From assembly GCA_949372955.1 (NCBI GenBank), contig CASIAX010000010.1, forward strand, positions 164,194-228,193: 64,000 bases of DNA. Direction: 5' to 3'. The DNA comes from SGZJ01 sp949372955 (lineage in GTDB: Bacteria; Bacteroidota; Bacteroidia; Flavobacteriales; Flavobacteriaceae). The translations under genes and the position numbers were made by a program. A model generated the notes under the pieces. The model had not been told where the DNA came from. It saw only the letters and a list, made by a program, of their open reading frames with translations, and did not search any database. Below, piece by piece: positions 16,442-25,081 of this stretch. The stretch's first letter is position 1, and every line of letters begins with the position of its first letter.

Positions 16442-18520
16442 ATGAAAAATAGAATAATATTGTTAATTACAGTACTGCTAATATCTTTTAATGTTAGCGC
16501 ACAATTAGACCGATCAATACTACCAGTTGGTGGACCAACTCCAAAAATAAAACTTGAAAAGCCTAAAGAATTTAAACTTAAAAATGGTATTAAAGTTTTA
16601 GTGGTTGAAGATCATAAGTTACCAAGGGTTTCTTATAGTTTAAGAATTGATGGGACCCCTATTGTTGAGGGAGATAAGTCAGGTGTATTGGATATTCTTG
16701 CAGGAATGCTAGGAAATGGGACGACATCAATTGACAAAGACGTTTTTAACGAGGAAATAGATTATTTAGGGGCAAATGTTAATATAGGGTTTAGAAGTAG
16801 TTTTGCAAGCTCATTGACAAAACACTCTGAAAGAATTCTAGAGTTAATGGCAGATGCAATTATAAATCCTTTATTAACAGTTGAAGAGTTTGAGAAAACA
16901 AAAGAACAATACATAGAAGGTTTAAAAGCAGATGAAAAAAGTATTGATGCAATTAGCGAAAGAGTAGGTAATGCTTTGTCATACGGGAAAAATCATGTTT
17001 ATGGCGAGTTTGTTTCTGAAGAAACTCTTAATAATGTTTCTTATGAAGATGTAATTGAATTTCATGAAAAATATACATATCCTAATAATGCATATATAGT
17101 GGTAATTGGAGATGTGAATTACAAAGAGGTGAAAAAGTCAATTTCAGAGAAATTTAGTGTTTGGAAAAAGGCAAAAAAAACATACCAAAACACACCTGCA
17201 CTTACATCAAATGTAAATTTAACAGAAGTTAATTTTATTGATCTTCCAAGCGCGACTCAATCAAGTATTGGAGTTACTAATAATGTGGATTTAAAAATGA
17301 ACAACGAAGATTACTTTATTGCACTAATTACCAATAATATACTCGGTGGTGGTGGTGAAGGTTATTTATTTAAAAACCTTCGAGAAGATAAAGGCTATAC
17401 TTATGGCGCATACTCAAGTCTTGGCTCTAGCAGATATGGAGTTTCAAGATTTAGAGCAGGGGCTAAAGTTAGAAATATGGTTACTGACAGCGCAGTCACT
17501 GAAATTGTAAATGAAATTTCCAGAATTAGAACTGAACTTGTCGATCAAGAGCTTTTAAAAAATGCAAAAGCTAAGTATGTTGGTAATTTCATAATGAGAC
17601 TGGAAAGCCCACAGACAGTTGCTAATTACGCTCTTAATATTAAATTAAATGACTTACCAGAAGATTTCTATGAAACATACTTGGAAAAAATAAATGCTGT
17701 TACAGCTGAAGATATAAAGAGAGTCGCTAATAAGTATTTTAAAATTGCGAATACTAGGATTATTGTTGTCGGAAAAGGTAGTGATGTTGTTGAAAACTTA
17801 GAGAAAGTAGGGTTTCCAATAAATTACTTTGATAAATATGCAAATGCAGTTGCTAAACCAGTGTTTAATAAGGCTATTCCTGAAGGAATGTCTGCGGTAG
17901 ATGTAATGAATAATTATATTGAATCTATTGGAGGGAAAGGTAAACTTAACACAATTAACACACTAGTAACAAAAGCAAGTGTTACAATTCCTGGAGCTCC
18001 ATTTGCTCCAGAAGCAACTTCAAAACAAATGATGCCTAATAAAGTATCTTTTGAAATGAAAGCTAATATGGGTGGGCAAACCATGTCTCTTATGAAAAGA
18101 AATTTTAGTGGTGAAAAAGGATATATGGAGCAACAAGGACAAAAAGTGATGATGACTGAAAAAGAGTTAGGTGAAGCTAAAAATGTTCAAGGAATTTTTG
18201 ATGAGTTATACTATACTGAAGACGAAACTGAACTAGTTAGCATTAACTCAATTGATGGTGATGATGTTTATAAAGTTAAAGTGGTTAAGAATAATAAGAC
18301 TACTTATAGGTATTACAGTATCACAAGTAGCTTTTTAATCAGCATAGAAGAAGAAGATGAAAATAAAAATATATCATCTACAAAGTTTGGAGATTATAGA
18401 AATGTGAATGGAATAATGGTCCCTTACTTTATGTTAGTAAATGCTGGTGGTCAAGAACTTGAATTTAATACTACTCAGGTTTTATTTAACACTACATTAA
18501 AAGACTCGGACTTCTATTAA
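16442..18520 (+). CDS. M16 family peptidase-like protein, non-catalytic partner with a C-terminal extension
   Basis: A 692-residue protein with signal peptide (to about residue 20). The position where HxxEH would be reads DILAGMLGNG, so zinc cannot be bound. The C-terminal half keeps the R/Y pair region YLFKNLREDKGYTYGAYS, which completes the active site of the partner enzyme in M16B heterodimers. Residues from about 480 to the end form an extra domain (IPEGMSAVDVMNNYIESIGGKG onward) resembling the outer-membrane lipoprotein-sorting (LolA-like) fold found fused to M16 proteins in Bacteroidota; that fold call is tentative. Transcribed with the preceding gene. Confidence 0.9.
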   Translation: MKNRIILLITVLLISFNVSAQLDRSILPVGGPTPKIKLEKPKEFKLKNGIKVLVVEDHKLPRVSYSLRIDGTPIVEGDKSGVLDILAGMLGNGTTSIDKDVFNEEIDYLGANVNIGFRSSFASSLTKHSERILELMADAIINPLLTVEEFEKTKEQYIEGLKADEKSIDAISERVGNALSYGKNHVYGEFVSEETLNNVSYEDVIEFHEKYTYPNNAYIVVIGDVNYKEVKKSISEKFSVWKKAKKTYQNTPALTSNVNLTEVNFIDLPSATQSSIGVTNNVDLKMNNEDYFIALITNNILGGGGEGYLFKNLREDKGYTYGAYSSLGSSRYGVSRFRAGAKVRNMVTDSAVTEIVNEISRIRTELVDQELLKNAKAKYVGNFIMRLESPQTVANYALNIKLNDLPEDFYETYLEKINAVTAEDIKRVANKYFKIANTRIIVVGKGSDVVENLEKVGFPINYFDKYANAVAKPVFNKAIPEGMSAVDVMNNYIESIGGKGKLNTINTLVTKASVTIPGAPFAPEATSKQMMPNKVSFEMKANMGGQTMSLMKRNFSGEKGYMEQQGQKVMMTEKELGEAKNVQGIFDELYYTEDETELVSINSIDGDDVYKVKVVKNNKTTYRYYSITSSFLISIEEEDENKNISSTKFGDYRNVNGIMVPYFMLVNAGGQELEFNTTQVLFNTTLKDSDFY

Positions 18521-18542
18521 AAAAAATAAAAACAATCAATCT

Positions 18543-18578
18543 AAAAAAAAGCTCATCTTAATCGATGGGCTTTTTTTT
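18543..18578. terminator. Bidirectional terminator between the M16 pair and the EamA gene
   Basis: Eight A, stem GCTCATC / GATGGGC (one G-U pair) with loop TTAATC, eight T. It serves the plus-strand M16 operon and overlaps the stop codon of the minus-strand EamA gene, which it would also terminate. Confidence 0.85.
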
Positions 18579-19445
18579 GTTAGATAAATAAACTCCAATT
18601 ATTATTAAAATTGTAGCAACTGCTTGATTAATATTAAAAAGTTCGCCGTCTAATATACCCCACAGGACAGATATAATTAACATTGAGTAAGTCACTGATG
18701 AAGCAAAGACTGGAGAAGATATTTGAATTAACTTATTGAACAATATTTTTGCCATTGCTGTGCCAAAAAAAGATAAAAGTAAAACGTATAATAAAGAATC
18801 ATATAGTAAATCATTGTTTCTAAATTCTAAATCGAAAAATCCAGAATAAACTAAAACTATTATTGATGGAACAAAAATAACAAAGAACTGACCAGCAGCA
18901 ATAGCTACAGCATTAACGTCATATAAATATTTTTTTATCAAGTTAACATTAGTTGCATATAAAATAGAGCATATAATTACTAATCCTGAGTACAAATAGT
19001 TTTGATCTGGATTTAAATCAGAGCCTGATATTATTAACACTGAAGTACCTATAAAACCAATAATCACTCCAACAGATTGTGTTTTAGTAGTAGATATTTT
19101 AAATACAGCTAAGCCTATAAGAACTGTATTCATTGGAACGAGTGAGTTTAATATAGCCGCCACTGCACTATCTATTTGAGTTTCTGCAAATGCAAACAAA
19201 AATGCAGGAAAAAATGTGCCTATAACTGCCGATACAGCAATCCATCTCCATTTATCTTTTTGGATAGTCTTAATTTTGTTAAATGCTATTAAAAAAATCA
19301 TTATTGATGAGAATACTATTCTCAAAGAGCCAACTTGTAGGGGAGATAACCCAATTAAACTTTTTTTGATTAAGATAAATGAGCTCCCCCATATTAATGA
19401 CAAAGCGATGAGATATATCCATTTTTTTTCTAGCTTCATATTCAC
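18558..19445 (-). CDS. EamA/DMT family transporter
   Basis: A 295-residue inner-membrane protein with ten predicted helices in two EamA repeats; typical segments are LIWGSSFILIKKSL near the N-terminus and LILNSLVPMNTVLIGLAVF mid-protein. Family members export metabolites such as amino acids or nucleotide sugars; substrate unknown. The GTG at 19445 overlaps the gldD stop (GTGA), while an ATG two codons later (19439) is an equally good start. It is the last gene of the mutY-ssb-gldE-gldD run. Confidence 0.85.
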   Translation of the reverse strand: MNMKLEKKWIYLIALSLIWGSSFILIKKSLIGLSPLQVGSLRIVFSSIMIFLIAFNKIKTIQKDKWRWIAVSAVIGTFFPAFLFAFAETQIDSAVAAILNSLVPMNTVLIGLAVFKISTTKTQSVGVIIGFIGTSVLIISGSDLNPDQNYLYSGLVIICSILYATNVNLIKKYLYDVNAVAIAAGQFFVIFVPSIIVLVYSGFFDLEFRNNDLLYDSLLYVLLLSFFGTAMAKILFNKLIQISSPVFASSVTYSMLIISVLWGILDGELFNINQAVATILIIIGVYLSNKKKPID

Positions 19446-20041
19446 TTGTCCACATTCCAGTTTAAGGATTCAATCAAATGATAAATATCATTTTTAAGAT
19501 AATTTAAAGCAGGTAAGACTGAATCATATTTGGTATTAGATTTAAAATTTAAAATTCCAATTATAAGATTGTTAGTACTATCAGTAGCATAAAACTGATA
19601 CGGAGAGGTTATATCTCCTTTAATATTTATTATGGATGCAAATACTTTTGTCTTTTCATTAACAAACTCCTGAACGGATGGTGGGCTTAAAGATTTTTTT
19701 AAATGTATAGCCGTAAAATCACTGAGATATTTTAATCTATAATTCAAGTTATTAGATTTATTTAATTTAAAGTATTCTAATAAAATATCAGCTTTAATTA
19801 ATGGATAGCTCAGCGTTTTAGATAAAAATAATTCGCTATTACTTTCAGAAATATTATCTAAAAGAGAGGTTTTTGAACTATTAATTTCTAAACTCACATT
19901 TGTATTATCAAATTTTATTTTAGAATAATTAGGATCTGGGAAATCTAAACTTAAATACGCATTGGGTTTAGGTAAATCTATGCCTTCACATGAGCTAAAG
20001 AAAATAATAATAAGTAAATAACAACTTAACTTAATATTCAT
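19442..20041 (-). CDS. gldD: Gliding motility lipoprotein GldD
   Basis: A 199-residue lipoprotein needed for flavobacterial gliding and for T9SS function. Lipobox FFSSC puts the acylated Cys at about 18, followed by the family signature PKPNAYLSLDFPDPNY. The C-terminal ATDSTNNLIIGILNFKS is also characteristic. The start overlaps the gldE stop by 4 bases. The order gldE-gldD after ssb and mutY is the same as in Flavobacterium, supporting the identity. Confidence 0.95.
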   Translation of the reverse strand: MNIKLSCYLLIIIFFSSCEGIDLPKPNAYLSLDFPDPNYSKIKFDNTNVSLEINSSKTSLLDNISESNSELFLSKTLSYPLIKADILLEYFKLNKSNNLNYRLKYLSDFTAIHLKKSLSPPSVQEFVNEKTKVFASIINIKGDITSPYQFYATDSTNNLIIGILNFKSNTKYDSVLPALNYLKNDIYHLIESLNWNVDK

Positions 20042-21291
20042 GTAATAGTAACTTTTACCTGATTGATTCGTTTTTTATCTACAGACTCTATTGTAAAAGT
20101 ATAATTTTCAAAAATTACCTTACTATTTATTTTTGGAAAACTTTGAGAAATCTCTAAAATAAATCCAGCAATAGTTTCTGAATCACCTTTAAACGCATCA
20201 AAAGATTTAGAATCAATACTTAATATTTTATAAAAATCTTTCATAGATGTTTTACCTTCAAAAATATAATTTGAGTTGTCAAGTTTGGAAAATGATAAAC
20301 TATCATCATCAAATTCATCAGAAATATCTCCAACAATTTCTTCAATTACGTCCTCAAGAGAAATCACTCCAGACGTCCCGCCGTATTCATCAACAACAAT
20401 AGCTAAATGGATTTTTTTTTCTTGAAATTCCTGCATTAAATCATCAAGTTTTTTATTTTCTGGGATAAAAAATGGTTTTCTCAAAATTGATAACCAATTG
20501 AATTCTTTTTTATCCAAAAAAGGTAATAAATCTTTAACATATAATATTCCAATAATATTATCTAAATCATCTTTATAGATTGGAATTCTTGAAAAACTAT
20601 TTTTAACAATATTTTTTAAAATTTGTTCATAATTGAGAGTATTGCTAAATGCGTGAATATCAATTCTAGGACGCATTACTTCTCTCGTTTCTGTATTACC
20701 AAAAGATAGAATTCCTTTTAATATTTTATGCTCCTGCTTTGTTGTTTCACCCGGGCTAGTTAAGTCTAAAGCATATGAGAGTTGCGCTAGGTCTAGATTA
20801 GCTTTTTTAAAGCTCAATTTATCTTTAATAAAATTAGATAGCTTTTGCATTGGAGAACTAAAAGGAGTAAGAATAATATCTAGTAATAAAAGTGGGTAAG
20901 TAACAAATTTTGAGAATGCAAGATTATTTCTACTAGCATAAATTTTAGGTAATATTTCACCAAATAATAAAATTAAGAAAGTAGCTAATATAACTTCTAA
21001 AATAAATTTTAATGCAGCTGACGCTATACTTTCAAATAAAACACTTCCTATCTGAGTAAATAAAATAACTATAGCAATATTTATAAAATTATTAGCTACT
21101 AAAATAGTTGCAAGTAATTTATTAGGGTTTGACAATAGTTTTTTAAGAAGCTCTATATAGCTAGAGTTTCTTTGGCTTTGTATCTGAGATTTAGACAATG
21201 AAAATAAAGCTACCTCCGAACCAGAAATAAGACCTGAAAAAATAAGAAGGATTACTAGTATTAAACTGTAATATATTAGAGGATCATTCAA
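20038..21291 (-). CDS. gldE: Gliding motility-associated protein GldE (CNNM/CBS/CorC_HlyC)
   Basis: A 417-residue membrane protein: an N-terminal CNNM (DUF21) domain with three or four hydrophobic segments (to about 150), a CBS pair (about 195-315, with REVMRPRIDIHAFS and VVDEYGGTSGVISLEDVIEE) and a C-terminal transporter-associated domain. The same architecture is found in CorC/HlyC-type Mg transport-related proteins. In flavobacteria it partners GldD and supports gliding; the biochemical role is not established. Confidence 0.94.
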   Translation of the reverse strand: MNDPLIYYSLILVILLIFSGLISGSEVALFSLSKSQIQSQRNSSYIELLKKLLSNPNKLLATILVANNFINIAIVILFTQIGSVLFESIASAALKFILEVILATFLILLFGEILPKIYASRNNLAFSKFVTYPLLLLDIILTPFSSPMQKLSNFIKDKLSFKKANLDLAQLSYALDLTSPGETTKQEHKILKGILSFGNTETREVMRPRIDIHAFSNTLNYEQILKNIVKNSFSRIPIYKDDLDNIIGILYVKDLLPFLDKKEFNWLSILRKPFFIPENKKLDDLMQEFQEKKIHLAIVVDEYGGTSGVISLEDVIEEIVGDISDEFDDDSLSFSKLDNSNYIFEGKTSMKDFYKILSIDSKSFDAFKGDSETIAGFILEISQSFPKINSKVIFENYTFTIESVDKKRINQVKVTIT

Positions 21292-21306
21292 TTAATAAAG
21301 GTTTAA

Positions 21307-21738
21307 TTAAAATGGTAAATCATCATTTAACTCAGCTGAACTGACAGTCGGTTGAGTACTAGTGTTTGTGTCAACAGTTGTATTAGAACTACTACTTTCA
21401 TTTTTAGTATTTAAAAAGGTGAATTCTTGACAGTTAATCTCTGTTGAATATCTGTCAATTCCTTTGTCATCTTGCCATTTACGTGTTTTAATTCTTCCTT
21501 CTACATATACTTTATCTCCTTTAGATAAATATTTTTGACAAATTTCTGCTGCCTTGTTACGAACTACAATATTATGCCACTCAGTATTGGTGACTTTTTC
21601 ATTTGTCTGTTTGTTTGTATATGATTCGTTTGTAGCAAGAGGAAACCTGCCTATACACCCACCACCTTCGAAATTATGAATTTTAACATCGTCTCCTAAA
21701 TGTCCAATTAGTATTACCTTATTTAATGTGCCAGTCAT
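21307..21738 (-). CDS. ssb: Single-stranded DNA-binding protein
   Basis: A 143-residue SSB. The OB-fold covers residues 1-110 (TLNKVILIGHLGDDVKIH, TEWHNIVVRNKAAEICQKYL, VYVEGRIKTRKW), followed by a Ser/Thr/Asn-rich linker and the interaction tip DDLPF. The same tip ends the DUF3127 protein at 6656-7030. Lies between mutY and gldE. Confidence 0.97.
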   Translation of the reverse strand: MTGTLNKVILIGHLGDDVKIHNFEGGGCIGRFPLATNESYTNKQTNEKVTNTEWHNIVVRNKAAEICQKYLSKGDKVYVEGRIKTRKWQDDKGIDRYSTEINCQEFTFLNTKNESSSSNTTVDTNTSTQPTVSSAELNDDLPF

Positions 21739-21763
21739 CTTTTTATTTAAATTTAAGAAAATA

Positions 21764-22813
21764 TTATTTAATTGTTCGAAAATACGACTTAATAAATCTA
21801 CTTAATACAATAGGGAAAGGATAATTATCTAAATTTTTAATAGCGATAGAATCTTTAATTAAATTACTGGATTTTATTTCCCAAAATTTGATGAGTAACT
21901 TTCGGTGACTCAGCATATGGATTTGAGGTTTATTATTTATTAATTTAACTTTATAATCAGATAACATAAGCTTTTTTGCTATTTGAGGATTGTTAAAAAA
22001 ATTACTATTATTTAATTCCTCATCAGATTTTACTAATGGGAACTGAAAAAGTTTTTGCCAAATTCCCTTTTCATCTCTTTTCTCAATAATAGTTTGATTA
22101 TCACTAGAAATGAAAATTAAAAAATTAAAATGCTGAATTTTCACTTTAGTTTTTTTTGTCTTCACTGGTAACAAATATATTTTGTTATTAGAATGGGCAC
22201 TACATCCCTCTTGTAAAACACAAACATCACAATTAGCTAACTTTGGTTTACAAATAGTAGAACCAAAATCCATTAAAGCTTGATTATGATCACCAATATT
22301 AACTTTTGGTAATAACTCAAAAGATAGTTTCTCAAAAGATTTTATCCCTAAAGAAGAATTAATTGGAGTATCAATGTTAAAATAGCGTGAAAGTAATCTA
22401 AAAACATTTCCATCTAGCACAGCTTTTTTTTCTTCAAAACAGATTGAGGAAATTGCACTCGCAGTATATTTACCGACTCCTGGAAGATTCAATAGTTCAG
22501 AATAAGTTGTGGGGAAGATTCCTTTATGATCACTTACGATGAGTTTTGCTGTTTTATGAAGGTTTCGTGCCCTGGAGTAATAGCCTAAGCCTTCCCACAG
22601 CTTTAAAATATCTTGTTCCTTTGCATCAGAGAGTGAGTATACATTTGGATAACGTTCCATAAATCGCGAATAATATGGAAGTCCTTGCTGTATTTTTGTT
22701 TGTTGAAGTATAATTTCAGAAAGCCATACAGAGTAAGGGTCTTTGTTGTGTCTCCATGGAAGATTTCTTTTATTTACATAATACCAATTATTGATTTGAG
22801 TGGTAAAATTCAT
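21764..22813 (-). CDS. mutY: A/G-specific adenine glycosylase MutY
   Basis: Removes adenine mispaired with 8-oxoguanine. The 349-residue protein has catalytic Glu in LSEIILQQTKI, the helix-hairpin-helix LLNLPGVGKYTASA, the catalytic Asp region ALMDFGSTICKP, and the [4Fe-4S] ligands C-x6-C-x2-C-x5-C beginning CKPKLANCDVCVLQEGC. The C-terminal NUDIX-like domain (about 225-349) is present and recognises 8-oxoG. It divergently faces the HU gene across 130 bases and starts the ssb-gld transcript. Confidence 0.96.
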   Translation of the reverse strand: MNFTTQINNWYYVNKRNLPWRHNKDPYSVWLSEIILQQTKIQQGLPYYSRFMERYPNVYSLSDAKEQDILKLWEGLGYYSRARNLHKTAKLIVSDHKGIFPTTYSELLNLPGVGKYTASAISSICFEEKKAVLDGNVFRLLSRYFNIDTPINSSLGIKSFEKLSFELLPKVNIGDHNQALMDFGSTICKPKLANCDVCVLQEGCSAHSNNKIYLLPVKTKKTKVKIQHFNFLIFISSDNQTIIEKRDEKGIWQKLFQFPLVKSDEELNNSNFFNNPQIAKKLMLSDYKVKLINNKPQIHMLSHRKLLIKFWEIKSSNLIKDSIAIKNLDNYPFPIVLSRFIKSYFRTIK

Positions 22814-22873
22814 GTATTGAGAAGATTGTGAGTAAAAATAAAGTTTATTATCAATAAATTAAGTTAAATAGCC

Positions 22874-22905
22874 TTGAAATATTGAATATAAAATACATAT
22901 ATTTG
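22874..22905 (+). promoter_or_regulatory. HU gene promoter
   Basis: TTG (22874-22876), 21-base spacer, TATATTTG (22898-22905), matching the Bacteroidota consensus. Predicted transcript start is about 30 bases before the HU ATG. Confidence 0.6.
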
Positions 22906-22943
22906 CTGGCGTTGAAAAAACATAAAAAAAACTGATAAAATAA

Positions 22944-23234
22944 ATGACAAAAGCTGAAATTGTATCTAATGTTTCTCAAAAACTGGGAATAGAAAAAGCA
23001 GACGTTCAAGCAACAGTAGAATCGTTCATGAAAGAAGTAATTACTTCTCTAGAGAATGGTGAAAACGTATATTTAAGAGGTTTTGGAAGTTTTGTTGTAA
23101 AAACTAGAGCTGAAAAAACAGGAAGAAATATATCTAAAAATACTACAATTAAAATACCTGCTCATAATATTCCCGCTTTTAAACCGGCTAAAACATTTTT
23201 AGAAGGAGTGAAAACAAAAGTTCAGGTTAAATAA
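22944..23234 (+). CDS. HU/IHF family DNA-binding protein
   Basis: A 96-residue nucleoid protein. It has the dimerising helices (MTKAEIVSNVSQKLGIEK) and the DNA-clamping arm with GFGSFVVKTRAEKTGRNI and IPAHNIPAFKPAK. Length and motifs are normal. It precedes the 29-residue basic gene and RNase G, a neighbourhood that recurs in flavobacteria. Confidence 0.95.
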   Translation: MTKAEIVSNVSQKLGIEKADVQATVESFMKEVITSLENGENVYLRGFGSFVVKTRAEKTGRNISKNTTIKIPAHNIPAFKPAKTFLEGVKTKVQVK

Positions 23235-23270
23235 TTTATGTTATAAATATTAATTTAAAAAATAAAATTT

Positions 23271-23360
23271 ATGCCAAGTGGTAAAAAAAGAAAAAGACAT
23301 AAGGTAGCTACGCATAAACGTAAAAAAAGACGTAGAGCTAACCGTCACAAGAAAAAATAA
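23271..23360 (+). CDS. 29-residue very basic protein, possibly ribosome-associated
   Basis: A short frame running MPSGKKRKRHKVATHKRKKR then RRANRHKKK and stop; 20 of 29 residues are Lys, Arg or His. It has an ATG start 36 bases after the HU stop. The gene lies between HU and RNase G. I recall a conserved short basic protein at this locus in Bacteroidota, and its composition resembles small ribosomal proteins that thread into rRNA (as bL36, bTHX or the extra protein reported in the Flavobacterium ribosome). Which, if any, it equals I cannot prove. The sharply biased composition supports a real gene. Confidence 0.75.
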   Translation: MPSGKKRKRHKVATHKRKKRRRANRHKKK

Positions 23361-23499
23361 TTAATTATTCTTTCTACCTAAGTTCATTGAAAAAAAATTC
23401 ATGTATAATTTACGATAACTGATTTCGTATTCATGTGTTTGTCGACTTACATTAAATTTAATAATCAATTTATGCACAGCATAAATAAAAAATAACTTT

Positions 23500-25047
23500 A
23501 TGAATAAAGAACTAATAATACGTTCTAGTTCAAATATTGTTGATTTTGCATTACTTAAAGATGGAAAATTAGTTGAGTTTCAAAAAGACAAAGAAAGTAG
23601 TAAATATAGTGTTGGTGATGTTTTTATCGCTAAAATAAGGAAATCTATTCCTGGACTAAATGCTGCTTTTGTGAATGTCGGGTACCACAAAGATGGTTTT
23701 TTACACTATCACGATTTAGGACCTAAATTACCAACATATTTAAAATTTATTAAGGGTATTATCTCTGGTAAATTAAAAGATTACTCAATTGAAAATTTTA
23801 CATTTGAAAAAGAAATTGACAAAAACGGCAGTATAGCTGAAGCTATAAAACCTAATCAGACAGTATTAGTACAAATTATAAAAGAACCAATTTCAACAAA
23901 AGGTCCTAGAATTAGTTCCGAGCTATCAATAGCTGGAAGATATTTAGTTTTAGTACCCTTTTCTGATCGAATTTCAGTCTCTCAAAAGATAGAATCTAAT
24001 GAAGAAAAAAATAGATTAAAAAGATTGGTCAAAAGTATAGCTCCAAAAGGTTTTGGAGTTATAATCAGAACTGTAGCACAAGGTAAAAAAGTAGCTGAAC
24101 TAGACAAGGATTTGCAAACATTGCATGACAAATGGATTACAATGTGTAAAAAATTGCAAAGAGCAACTTACCCAAGTAAAGTACTTGATGAAATGAATAA
24201 ATCTTCTTTAATATTAAGAGATTTATTTAATGATACGTTTACTTCAATTGTAGTAGACGATGAAACTCTTTATTATCAATTAAAAGATTACGTTCAAGAA
24301 ATTGCACCAAATAAAGAGTCCATAGTTAAATTACATAAAGAAGAATCTCCAATTTTTGAAAAATATGGAGTCGAAAGACAAATAAAAACTTCTTTTGGAC
24401 AGAATGTGTCAATGGCTAAAGGAGCATATTTAGTTATAGAACACACTGAAGCACTACACGTAGTAGATGTAAATAGTGGAAATAGATCAAGTAAATCAAA
24501 TAATCAAGAAGATACTGCTCTTGAAGTAAATTTAATAGCCGCAACTGAAATTGCTAGACAATTAAGACTCCGAGATATGGGAGGAATAATAGTAGTGGAT
24601 TTTATAGATTTAGGATCTGCAGAAAACAGAAAAAAGCTATTCGATCACTTAAAAGATGAAATGCAGGATGACAGGGCTAAACATAAAATTCTTCCTCCTA
24701 GTAAATTTGGATTAATTCAAATTACTAGACAAAGAGTTAGGCCTGAAATGAGCATAAAAACAAGAGAGCAAAATCCAAATAATAAAAATGGAGCTGAAAT
24801 TGAAGCTCCAATTCTTATTGTTAGAAAAATTGCAGAAGATTTAGAACTAATTTTAAAAAAAGGGCATAAAAACGTGAGATTAAACGCTCACCCGTTTATT
24901 GCTGCTTTTCTTAATGAAGGTTTCTTCTCTATCAAAAACAAATGGATTTGGCAGTATAAGCAGTGGATTAAAGTTAATCCAAGAGATGCTTATACTTATT
25001 TAGAGTATCATTTTACCGATAAAGATGGTAAAAATATTAAATTATAA
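23500..25047 (+). CDS. rng: Ribonuclease G/E family endoribonuclease
   Basis: A 515-residue endoribonuclease for rRNA maturation and mRNA turnover. It has an N-terminal S1 domain (VGDVFIAKIRKSIPGLNAAFVNVG) with an insertion that includes DLGPKLPTYLKFIKG, and the DNase I-like catalytic domain with acidic pairs in VVDVNSGNRSS and GGIIVVDFIDLGS, plus ITRQRVRPEMSIKTRE. The Cys-x-x-Cys zinc-link present after this motif in Escherichia coli RNase G/E is absent; I recall Bacteroidota enzymes also lacking it. Followed by a strong terminator. Confidence 0.95.
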   Translation: MNKELIIRSSSNIVDFALLKDGKLVEFQKDKESSKYSVGDVFIAKIRKSIPGLNAAFVNVGYHKDGFLHYHDLGPKLPTYLKFIKGIISGKLKDYSIENFTFEKEIDKNGSIAEAIKPNQTVLVQIIKEPISTKGPRISSELSIAGRYLVLVPFSDRISVSQKIESNEEKNRLKRLVKSIAPKGFGVIIRTVAQGKKVAELDKDLQTLHDKWITMCKKLQRATYPSKVLDEMNKSSLILRDLFNDTFTSIVVDDETLYYQLKDYVQEIAPNKESIVKLHKEESPIFEKYGVERQIKTSFGQNVSMAKGAYLVIEHTEALHVVDVNSGNRSSKSNNQEDTALEVNLIAATEIARQLRLRDMGGIIVVDFIDLGSAENRKKLFDHLKDEMQDDRAKHKILPPSKFGLIQITRQRVRPEMSIKTREQNPNNKNGAEIEAPILIVRKIAEDLELILKKGHKNVRLNAHPFIAAFLNEGFFSIKNKWIWQYKQWIKVNPRDAYTYLEYHFTDKDGKNIKL

Positions 25048-25081
25048 AAAAAAGCCCTATTGAAAAATAGGGCTTTTTTTT
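25046..25081. terminator. Bidirectional terminator between rng and the aldo-keto reductase gene
   Basis: A-run, perfect stem GCCCTAT / ATAGGGC with loop TGAAAA, T-run. It begins at the rng stop codon and reaches the stop codon of the minus-strand reductase gene, so it ends both transcripts. Confidence 0.9.

Noticed and set aside
23361..23499. The 139-base gap before RNase G as a small RNA gene
   Set aside because: No convincing stem-loop plus terminator or consensus promoter was seen; treated as an ordinary leader region.
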